From contig JANQPT010000044.1 in NCBI GenBank assembly GCA_028285345.1, forward strand, positions 186,001 through 250,000: a stretch of 64,000 nt of DNA, in the 5' to 3' direction. This document shows, piece by piece, positions 56,942 to 64,000 of this stretch. The notes under the pieces are model-generated. The model made no database searches and was not told the DNA's origin. It worked only from the letters and a program-made list of their open reading frames with translations. The stretch comes from Planctomycetales bacterium. Its GTDB lineage: Bacteria; Planctomycetota; Planctomycetia; Planctomycetales; Planctomycetaceae. A program made the translations under genes and the position numbers. Position 1 is the stretch's first letter; every line of letters starts with the position of its first letter.

Positions 56942-59013
56942 CTCCACAACGACCGGCTCTGCCGGCGGATCATTTCGGCGGTGATGTGCGGCGCCAGTTC
57001 TTCGTCGTCGTCCGCAGCTTCGTAATTCGCGGCCGCACGTTCGTCGAACTTCTTGCGGACCTTCTTCGGCAGAAACCGCGTCAATTGGCCCATGGTGTGC
57101 ATCCCCGGGGCGCGGCTGCGGATGAAACAGTTGGCGGGGAAGCAGACGTACAGCGAGTTCTTCGCCCGCGTCAGCGCCACGTAGAACAGGCGCAGTTCCT
57201 CCTCGATCTCCTCGGCGTTCTTCGTTGCCATGTCGCTGGGAATGCAGCCGTCGACGGCGTTCAGTACGTAGACCGCGTCCCATTCGAGGCCCTTGGCGGA
57301 ATGAATCGTGCTCAGCACCAAATAGTCGTCATCCAGCGACGGCGGGCCGGCCAGGTCTTGTGTCGAAGCGGGCGGGTCGAGTGTGATTTCGGTCAAAAAC
57401 GTCGACCGGTCCGAGAACCGATTCGCCAGTTGTTCTAATTGCTCGAGATCCCGCAATCTCGCGTCGGCGTGATCGTACTTGCGCTCCAGCAGATCCCCAT
57501 AAAATTGCGAGACGCGATGCACCTGTTGCGGCATCCCTTCCAGTTTGGGATCGTTCAAGTCCCGCATCAGTTTCACGAACTCCGGCCAATGGTCCTTGCT
57601 GCCGGCGGGTGGATCGTACTCGTCCCAGACGTCGAAGTTTCCCCCCGACTCGGCCAGCAACGTCATTAGCGACCGCGTTTTCATCGGGCCGATGCCGGGG
57701 AGCAGTAAGAGGATTCGCGTTCCCGACACAAAGTCGCGGGGATTCTCCGCCAGCCGCAGATAGGCCATCAGGTCTTTGATGTGCGCAGACTCCACAAACT
57801 TGAGCCCGCCATACTTGTGAAAGCGGATGTTGCGGCGGGCCAGTTCCAATTCCAAATTCACGCTGTGCTGCGACGCCCGAAACAGCACCGCCTGTTTGCG
57901 GAGGTCGGTCCCCTTTTCGCGATGGGCCAGAATCTCAGAGATGATGAATTCAGTCTGCTCGTTCTCATCTTCGCAGTGCACCAATGCGGGCGGTTCGCCC
58001 TGTTCGCGCTCCGACCAGAGATTCTTCTCGTGCCGCTGCCGGGCTTGGCCGATCACGAGATTCGTGGCGTCCAAGATCGGCTGAGTGCTGCGGTAGTTTT
58101 GCTCCAGCGGAATCACGCACGTGTTGGAATACTGCTCAGGAAAATCGAGAATGTTGCGGACCGTCGCCGCCCGGAACGAGTAGATCGACTGCGCGTCATC
58201 GCCGACGACGGTCACGCCCTGGCCGTCGGGATTGAGCAGTTGCAAAATCTCCGCCTGCAGCAGATTTGTGTCCTGGTATTCATCGACCAGCACGCAATCG
58301 AAGCGGCTGCGTATCGCGGCGCCGGCGGCGGGGTCGCTGAGCAGCCCGTGCCAGAACAGCAGCAGGTCGTCGTAATCGAGCACCGCGTTTTGCTCTTTGC
58401 GGTCGACGTAGGCAGCGAACAAACGACGCAGGTCCTCTTCATATTCCACGCACCAGGGAAACTCGCGGGCGAGCACTTCCTTGAGCGGCCGGCGGGAGTT
58501 GACGCACAAACTGTAAATCGCCAGGCAAGTACTCTTGCGGGGAAACCGCGTCTCCGCCGAGGCGAGATCCAACTCGACCCGCAATACGTTGATCAAATCT
58601 TCAGAGTCGCTGCGGTCGTGCACGGTGAATTCCCGCTCCAAGCCGATCGAACGGCCGTGCATGCGCAACAGCCGTGCGGCGATCGCGTGAAACGTGCCGC
58701 CCCACAGCCGCTGCCCACTGAAGCGGCCGGTCGCCGTTCCCAATTTGTCGGCGAGCTGATTCATCTGTCGCAGGATCCCATCGACGCGGCGCACCATCTC
58801 ATTGGCCGCCCGGCGGGTGAACGTCAGCAGCAGTATTCGCGCAGGATTCACGCCGCTGGCGATTTGGTAGGCGACGCGATGCGCGAGCGTCGTCGTCTTG
58901 CCTGTTCCCGCTCCCGCGACGATCAAGAGCGGATCGCGCCCATGCGTCGCCGCGGCGCGTTGTTGCTCATTGAGCTGTTTGAGAATTTCGTCGATGACCG
59001 GCGTCGGTTCCAT
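56938..59013 (-). CDS. UvrD/Rep-family DNA helicase
   Basis: This superfamily 1A helicase unwinds DNA 3' to 5' in repair or replication restart. Motifs appear in order: GAGTGKTTTL (I), TFTRRAANEM (Ia), VDEYQDTN (II), GDDAQSIYSFRAA (III), LEQNYRST (IV), STIHSAKGLEWDAVYV (V) and YVALTRAKNSLYV (VI). The ATG at 59013 follows GGAGGGGAG; a start at 59052 is possible but has no such site. At 691 residues it is of normal UvrD/PcrA size. Its C-terminal tail is acidic and lacks a clear Tudor-like domain. It cannot be assigned specifically to UvrD, Rep or PcrA. Confidence 0.93.
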   Translation of the reverse strand: MEPTPVIDEILKQLNEQQRAAATHGRDPLLIVAGAGTGKTTTLAHRVAYQIASGVNPARILLLTFTRRAANEMVRRVDGILRQMNQLADKLGTATGRFSGQRLWGGTFHAIAARLLRMHGRSIGLEREFTVHDRSDSEDLINVLRVELDLASAETRFPRKSTCLAIYSLCVNSRRPLKEVLAREFPWCVEYEEDLRRLFAAYVDRKEQNAVLDYDDLLLFWHGLLSDPAAGAAIRSRFDCVLVDEYQDTNLLQAEILQLLNPDGQGVTVVGDDAQSIYSFRAATVRNILDFPEQYSNTCVIPLEQNYRSTQPILDATNLVIGQARQRHEKNLWSEREQGEPPALVHCEDENEQTEFIISEILAHREKGTDLRKQAVLFRASQHSVNLELELARRNIRFHKYGGLKFVESAHIKDLMAYLRLAENPRDFVSGTRILLLLPGIGPMKTRSLMTLLAESGGNFDVWDEYDPPAGSKDHWPEFVKLMRDLNDPKLEGMPQQVHRVSQFYGDLLERKYDHADARLRDLEQLEQLANRFSDRSTFLTEITLDPPASTQDLAGPPSLDDDYLVLSTIHSAKGLEWDAVYVLNAVDGCIPSDMATKNAEEIEEELRLFYVALTRAKNSLYVCFPANCFIRSRAPGMHTMGQLTRFLPKKVRKKFDERAAANYEAADDDEELAPHITAEMIRRQSRSLWS

Positions 59014-59306
59014 CGTGCTTACGCTCCCCTCCCTGCGAGACGATCTCGCCATTGTTGGTTCGGCCGCTTATGATGACCGATAGGGCGGCAGAGGGGAAGC
59101 GTCGTTCGGTTTTGAAAGCCCAAGACCGGCTTCTCGTCCCAATGGGCCCGAAACCACTCAGTCCTGCGCTCCCGATTCCGCCTATTACTGCGGAAATTTG
59201 CCGGAGAAAACAGTCGTTGGTAAGATCACAAGGATAGCGCTGAAGAGATCTCACTAAGTCGCCGCTAGCAGCTCGCAACAATCAACTTTGCTCGGAGGAA
59301 CGCGTC

Positions 59307-60422
59307 ATGTCCTGTGCCGTGCGCAAATTGTTCTTGGTGGCAACGTTACTGGTTTCATCTCCTGTGTGCGCGGATGCGGAGGCGCCGAAATCTGATCAGC
59401 AGCCTGTTCAACCGAAGGCCATGCAGACGTTGAACAGAACGCAGTATCAAGTCGTTGAAGACACCAACACCGCTGCCACGATGTCTGTCGAGGAACTCAA
59501 GCAGGGCGTCCTGGCGTCACTGGAAAAAATTGACAGCGTCGCGGTCGATTTCCGATTCAACTGGGTTTTCCTCATCGATGGCGAAGTCGATCGTGCGGAG
59601 AAACAGGCCGGGCAGGTTGTCAAACGGAATCAGAGTCGAGTCTGCCGATTTGCGATGAAGGGCGAGCAGCGGCTCGCGATCCGTTCCGACTTGCTGCGAC
59701 GCCCCCTGATTGACCATGCGAACAATCTGATCGCAGTTCAGTCGATCGTCATGCACTGGGACGGTCGACGGATGAAGCAGTTTAATAGTCTTGGCAATTC
59801 GGGATCGATTAGCGATACAAAACCCGGTTACATCGAGGATGTCAAGAGTCCGTACTTCACGTTCATTGGATTTAACTATCAGTCAAGGGGCCAAGATCGC
59901 TTTCTCAGATCGCAAGCACATTATCGGGTCTTGCCCAATCTGCAGACCGTCGATGGATTTGCCTGCCATGTGGTCAGTTGCGGCTGGGATATACTTTGGA
60001 TCGATCAACAGCACGGCTTTTGCCTCCGCCGCCGCGCAAGTTTCGCCGGCCACGACCTCAACCAGGCACAACCGCAGCAGCTTCGATATTGCAAGGACTT
60101 CACTGAAGCCGCCCCGGGAATTTGGTGGCCCAAACAGTGTTGCGCGATGACGTACCTAGACACTTTCGACGCAAGCGCAGACGGCGACGACATCCACGAC
60201 ATTTGGTACGTAACCGTTGACAAGCTGCAAATCAACAATGTGCCCGATGAGACCTTTAAGTACAACTTTCCGGCAGGAACGTTGGTTGCTGATTCGACCA
60301 TCAACAAAGCCTACTACATGCCCGAGAAACCCGCTCTGGTCAGCGAAGCGATCAAGCTCGGTGTCCCGATCAAGAATGGAATTGTTTCCAGCAAGCCGGG
60401 GGTGTTAAGACCAGCACCCTAA
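59307..60422 (+). CDS. Exported protein, unknown
   Basis: The 371-residue protein has a signal peptide (KLFLVATLLVSSPVCA). The mature part has alternating strands and ends with NFPAGTLVADSTINKAYYMPEK, a pattern seen in LolA-like or outer-membrane-lipoprotein-like folds of planctomycetes; that is a guess. Cysteines are present in HVVSCGWD and KQCCAMTY. No enzyme motif was recognised. GGAGG lies about nine bases before the ATG. No operon partner. Confidence 0.65.
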   Translation: MSCAVRKLFLVATLLVSSPVCADAEAPKSDQQPVQPKAMQTLNRTQYQVVEDTNTAATMSVEELKQGVLASLEKIDSVAVDFRFNWVFLIDGEVDRAEKQAGQVVKRNQSRVCRFAMKGEQRLAIRSDLLRRPLIDHANNLIAVQSIVMHWDGRRMKQFNSLGNSGSISDTKPGYIEDVKSPYFTFIGFNYQSRGQDRFLRSQAHYRVLPNLQTVDGFACHVVSCGWDILWIDQQHGFCLRRRASFAGHDLNQAQPQQLRYCKDFTEAAPGIWWPKQCCAMTYLDTFDASADGDDIHDIWYVTVDKLQINNVPDETFKYNFPAGTLVADSTINKAYYMPEKPALVSEAIKLGVPIKNGIVSSKPGVLRPAP

Positions 60423-60553
60423 GAGCCGGCCGGAACGAATGGAGAGGCATCGTCACGATCTATGCTGAAGACCGTACTTCAGTCGCTTGGCGTCGGTTTG
60501 GCTTGGCTATGGTGACCGATATGGCAACAGAGGGGAAGTGTCATTCGCGAGAT

Positions 60554-60668
60554 GCCCCAAAGGGGCCTAAACAAGTCAGCCCAGGGCAGAGCGCAGCGGC
60601 GATAGCCGCGCAGCGCCGCCCTGGGATTGAATGACGACAATCGATATCGCCCTGCAAGGGCGAAACAA
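60554..60668. repeat. REP-like repeat, copy 1 (upstream of transposase)
   Basis: About 115 bases from GCCCCAAAGGGGCC to GCGAAACAA. They contain a GGGCAGAGCGCAGCG segment and hairpins such as CCCCAAAGGGG and GCCCTGCAAGGGC. The copy at 61346-61443 repeats the sequence in the same direction, lacking about 16 bases in the middle. Confidence 0.8.
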
Positions 60669-60685
60669 CAGCGCTCAACAAAACC

Positions 60686-61168
60686 ATGCCGCAATCCCTG
60701 GCCAAGAATCTAATCCATCTCGTCTACAGCACGAAACACCGCCGGCGATGGATTGACATATCGATCCGCAACCGTCTGTTCGCCTATCAGGCCGGCATTT
60801 TCGAACAATGGGAAAGCCCGGCGCTCATCATTGGCGGCGTCGAAGATCACGTCCATGCGCTGTTCGTGCTCTCCAAGAATTACCCACTGAAGAAAATCGT
60901 CGAGGAAGTCAAAAAAGGCAGCTCAAAATGGATGAAATCTGCCGGCGTCGAGGATTTCTATTGGCAAAACGGCTACGCCGCATTTTCCGTCAGTGAGTCC
61001 AACACGGTCGAGGTTCGCCAGTACGTCGAAAACCAGGCGGAGCATCATCGTCGGACGACGTTTCAAGACGAACTGCGGGCACTGTTGCGGCGGCATGGGG
61101 TGTCGTTTGATGAACGATTTGTGTGGGATTGGGGGCTGTGTCGCCCTTTCAGGGCTGTCGTGAAGTAA
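60686..61168 (+). mobile_element. REP-associated tyrosine transposase (IS200-like Y1)
   Basis: The 160-residue protein belongs to the HUH Y1 transposase family (TnpA_REP/RAYT type). The HUH motif is HVH in GGVEDHVHALF, and the catalytic tyrosine is in VRQYVENQAEHH. The end DERFVWDWG is also typical. Such enzymes act on REP hairpins and are usually single-copy, domesticated genes. It is flanked by direct REP-like repeats at 60554-60668 and 61346-61443, with a third related block at about 61180-61260. Length is normal, so it is probably intact. Confidence 0.88.
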
Positions 61169-61179
61169 AGTCACCCGTT

Positions 61180-61260
61180 ACCCAGGGCGGCGTCGCGTTC
61201 GCTGCGCTCACGCAGCCTTGCCCTGAGCTAACATGTTTTGCCCCTGCGGGGCATCATCTC
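61180..61260. repeat. Diverged REP-like block after the transposase
   Basis: ACCCAGGGCGGCGTCGCG, with GCGTTCGCTGCGC and GCCCTGAGCTAAC, forms a diverged relative of the REP hairpins. It ends with a CCCCTGCGGGG stem. Confidence 0.5.
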
Positions 61261-61345
61261 AATCAAATCTTGTCCACGCCGTGCGTTTGCCCTAATTGAC
61301 GGCACAAAGAAACTCTTATCCCAAATTGTATGCTCTCGTAGCGTC

Positions 61346-61443
61346 GCCCCAAAGGGGCCGAAACAAGCCAGCCCGGGGCAGAGCGCAGCGCCGCCCTGGG
61401 TGTGAATGACGGATTGCAATACAGCCCTGCAAGGGCGAAACAA
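61346..61443. repeat. REP-like repeat, copy 2 (downstream of transposase)
   Basis: This 98-base segment matches the copy at 60554-60668 in the same orientation, without the internal 16-base insert. It ends close to the terminus of the minus-strand membrane gene. Confidence 0.8.
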
Positions 61444-61447
61444 TTGA

Positions 61448-62188
61448 TCAATCGCTCAACCCGGCCTCCTCCAGCGAAACGGGAATGAATCCGATCCCCC
61501 ACGCCAACAACAAGACCCCCGCGGTGACCGCAAACCCAATGCCCAATAGCGTGCGGCGGGTGTTGGCGCGGAGGTAGTCGGCGATCTTCTCGTCGATTAC
61601 GCCGGCCAGCTTGTCGCGGACTTCGAGGAGGTTGATCTCCGGCCCCTCGCTGATCAGGGCACATTGCAGCATCACGACTTTGACGACGGTCCAGACGATC
61701 ATCGACTGCATCTTGCGCAGCAGCCACCGCGCGAGACGGGGCAGGGCGGTCTCAATTCGCTCATATCGCAGGTATTGCTCTCCGGCGGAGGTCAGTTTCT
61801 GTTGGAGTTCCTCGCGGCTAATGCCGTGCAGCGCTTGTGTCAAACCGGAATTGCCGGCCGGGTTCTCCTCGTTGATGCCCAGCATGATGTCAAACAGCCC
61901 GTTGAACACTTTCGATCCGACGGCGGCTTGCTGAATGGCGCGCTGAATCGTCCGCACGACCGTCAATTGAACCGCGACAAACCCGGCCAGTATCGTCGAA
62001 GCGGTCAGCGACAGCCCGGCGGCGAGGAGCCCGCGAATCAATGAGCCGTGCGCGGCGACGTGATACGCCGCCGTCGCCAACAGCGCCCCGTAGCCGACAG
62101 CGACGGCGAGCGCCGTAAGCGCAAACGTTTTCAGCGCAAATCCAACCAACCCGGCGAGGCTGCGAAAAGTGTCCTGGGCGATCGACAT
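61448..62188 (-). CDS. Membrane protein, unknown
   Basis: The 246-residue protein has hydrophobic segments near residues 15-40, 48-75 and 210-235, and a further amphipathic helix around 160-180. The middle (about 85-155) is soluble and ends in RYERIETALPRLARWL. No family is recognised. It stands alone. A perfect palindrome lies about 100 bases upstream. Confidence 0.7.
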   Translation of the reverse strand: MSIAQDTFRSLAGLVGFALKTFALTALAVAVGYGALLATAAYHVAAHGSLIRGLLAAGLSLTASTILAGFVAVQLTVVRTIQRAIQQAAVGSKVFNGLFDIMLGINEENPAGNSGLTQALHGISREELQQKLTSAGEQYLRYERIETALPRLARWLLRKMQSMIVWTVVKVVMLQCALISEGPEINLLEVRDKLAGVIDEKIADYLRANTRRTLLGIGFAVTAGVLLLAWGIGFIPVSLEEAGLSD

Positions 62189-62807
62189 AGATGAGCCCTT
62201 GCGTGAAAACCAAACCTTGCCACGATCGCCAACTCGAATCGATGCACAGAATCATACCTTGGATTGTCGGATGACGCACGAAATTTAGCGAATCGCTAAG
62301 AGTTGCGTGGCGGGACGATTGAATCGGCGGTTACGGTTCACTACACTGCGGACCATGGTGAAACTGCGTTGACTTTAAGTGTTGGCTTCGAGCGGGCAAG
62401 ACGCAGTGTCGGGGCGGAACAGCCGTGAAGCGGCAGAATGTGATGCCTGAGTCATGATGGCGCAGGACTCGTCGAGCGGTCACGAAAAGCAGCGGCAGGT
62501 GCATCTAAACGTTGTGTTTGTAATGACCGTTACGGTTTGCTTTGAGAGAAGAGGCTAAGAACGGTTCTCGTGGAAACGGCAACGACTGTTGGTCGATTCT
62601 GCATTTGTGCATCGAGAGTTTCAGCCGTGGTCAATCCCGGCATTTCCATATCGAGATAAGATCTGCTGCGAGAGGCGCGGGCGGCAGGATTAGCGACGAA
62701 TCGGGGTGTGGGAAGCGGTTTGTCGGCAACAGGTCGAGAATCGCCTCGGATGCCGAGGCCGGGCCAAGTTTCGAAGAAGCGGATTGCTTTTAACGGAGTC
62801 AAGCAAC
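62189..62807. other. Long noncoding stretch with a palindrome
   Basis: No gene is supported across about 620 bases. TTAGCGA and TCGCTAA with a single-base centre form a palindrome at 62285-62299. Small frames on both strands look random. Confidence 0.35.
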
Positions 62808-64000
62808 ATGAACAGCTCAAATAATCATTTCCACGGTGTCCGTTCCGGTTCGTGCCGGCACTCTGTTGTTCCGCTCGTCGCCGGAGTCGCACTGCTGGGG
62901 CTCTGTGCCTCGGTATCCCTGATTGCCCAGGACGAGAACTCGTCGACAGCGAGTTTTGTCACCGACCAGGTTCCCCAAGACTTACAAGAAGCCCTGGCGC
63001 CGCTGGACAACAACTGGCAGGCGTGGTCAGACAGCGTCTCGGCAGAATTGGCCCAGCTCTATGCCGGCGGGCAGTCCTATGAGGCACTCCGCACTCATCT
63101 TGCGGTGCTCCAGAAGCGGTTAGCGGTCGTCGAAAAGTCATTGGACGACCCCCGCTACCGTTCGATTGAATCGCCGTTGCGCAATCTGCAAGGAAAACTG
63201 GCCCGTCGTTTGGCCGTGCTCGAGGCGGCGCTGAACACGCTGCAGCTTCCGCCCGAAGCTCGTTCCGAGCAATTGGCGGCCGATGCCAAGTCGATCTCGG
63301 CGGCATTGGCGGCGTTGGAAAGTCATTTGAAATCGATCAAGAACGGCGAGAGCTGGCTGGTCTATTTGAAAGCGGACGCACTCAAAACGGCGCTCGCCGG
63401 CAGTGAAGCAGAGATCACACCGGCAGTCGAAGATCTTGAAAAACGTTTGGCGCACGCCGAGCAGGACACTGATGCGGCGGTGCGTGACTTTGTTGCGATT
63501 AATGAGTTCCAGTCGCTTAAGTCGGCCGCGTCGGATTACCTGCTGCTTGCCAAAAACCCCAGTACCACAAACAACGGTCCGGCGACGACGGAACAACTCC
63601 AGGTCTTGATCACAAATCTGGAATCGTATGAGTCGCAACCGAGCACCGCGGCGGCGGAGGCCGTGCGGAAGGCATTCCAGGAACTGCAGTCGGGGACGAT
63701 TGACGGCGGAGCGCTGATCGAAGCCGCACTGCGAACGAACTACTTCAACTACAACATGCGTGTTCTGGCCACAGAAGCGTTCATCAACAAATTTGTCTCG
63801 GAGTCGCGGCAGGAGACCGGCCCGGTTCGCGACTTTATCCTCGGCGCTGATGTCACCGGCTGCCAGACGACGGTGACGGACATTTCATTCGATCTGAAGC
63901 CGGACGCGCACAACGCGCGGTTCGAGATTAAGTTGGCGGGCCGCGTCAATTCCAACACGCAGGGTGTCACACACCAAGCGACGGTCTTCACGCACGGCAC
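62808..64000 (+). CDS. Exported protein, truncated by the window edge
   Basis: An open frame starts at the ATG at 62808 (GGAG eight bases upstream) and runs to the window end without a stop, giving at least 397 residues. It was translated directly from the sequence. A signal or anchor (HSVVPLVAGVALLGLCASVSL) is followed by helical segments rich in L, A, E and Q (about residues 60-330). The last visible part is strand-rich: GADVTGCQTTVTDISFDLKP and NARFEIKLAGRVNSNTQ. No family is recognised. Confidence 0.8.
   Translation, partial: MNSSNNHFHGVRSGSCRHSVVPLVAGVALLGLCASVSLIAQDENSSTASFVTDQVPQDLQEALAPLDNNWQAWSDSVSAELAQLYAGGQSYEALRTHLAVLQKRLAVVEKSLDDPRYRSIESPLRNLQGKLARRLAVLEAALNTLQLPPEARSEQLAADAKSISAALAALESHLKSIKNGESWLVYLKADALKTALAGSEAEITPAVEDLEKRLAHAEQDTDAAVRDFVAINEFQSLKSAASDYLLLAKNPSTTNNGPATTEQLQVLITNLESYESQPSTAAAEAVRKAFQELQSGTIDGGALIEAALRTNYFNYNMRVLATEAFINKFVSESRQETGPVRDFILGADVTGCQTTVTDISFDLKPDAHNARFEIKLAGRVNSNTQGVTHQATVFTHG

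Noticed and set aside
57781-59073. 430-residue open frame on the plus strand
   Set aside because: It lies antisense to the UvrD-family helicase, whose motifs are all intact; the antisense reading shows no family features.

Overview
The window looks like a chromosomal segment from a planctomycete (phylum Planctomycetota, probably class Planctomycetia). The evidence is family content: two secreted PSCyt/DUF1549/DUF1553 plus DUF1501 gene pairs, a TIGR02999-type ECF sigma factor overlapping a Ser/Thr kinase gene, many exported TPR or LamG proteins, an inverse-autotransporter-like barrel, and short fold-back repeats between genes. The species cannot be fixed from the sequence. I see no tRNA, rRNA, CRISPR array, prophage or known defence island.

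Layout. 0.6-4.4 kb: a pyruvate:ferredoxin oxidoreductase split into two genes (alpha-gamma, then ferredoxin-beta) and closed by a strong terminator. 4.8-6.7 kb: an outer-membrane barrel plus beta-helix protein. 6.9-11 kb (minus): three membrane proteins. 11.1-21.3 kb (minus): a yebC-type gene, a TPR protein, a DNA-glycosylase-fold-like protein with a histone-H1-like tail, then rbfA, infB and nusA. A structured leader with a terminator lies upstream of nusA. 22-26.7 kb (plus): a TPR protein and PEP carboxylase. 26.8-29.3 kb: a thiamine-binding-like protein, a small anchored protein and a ketoacyl-synthase homologue without its catalytic cysteine. 29.5-34 kb (plus): promoter, rpmF, plsX, fabD, acpP and fabF, a lipid-synthesis cluster. 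34.4-35.7 kb: overlapping HD-GYP and PilZ genes, a likely c-di-GMP pair. 35.8-43.7 kb: a LamG/propeller protein, a large nested inverted repeat, a PSCyt/DUF1553 and DUF1501 operon (minus), and a YdjC-like protein with altered metal ligands. 44.3-48.5 kb: an RsbW-like kinase, a zinc-ribbon protein, an ECF sigma factor and a Cache-Ser/Thr kinase. 48.8-53.4 kb: a second PSCyt/DUF1553 and DUF1501 operon. 53.7-62.2 kb: exported and membrane proteins of unknown role, a PfpI/DJ-1 protein, a UvrD-like helicase and a REP-associated transposase among its repeats. 62.8 kb to the end: an exported protein cut by the window edge.

Housekeeping (NusA/IF-2/RbfA, L32/PlsX/FabD/ACP/FabF, PFOR, Ppc) alternates with planctomycete-specific envelope and signalling genes. 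No single multi-gene system here is clearly new. The most unusual items are the cysteine-less ketoacyl synthase, the glycosylase-like protein with a basic tail, the nusA leader and the nested fold-back element at 37.4-37.8 kb.
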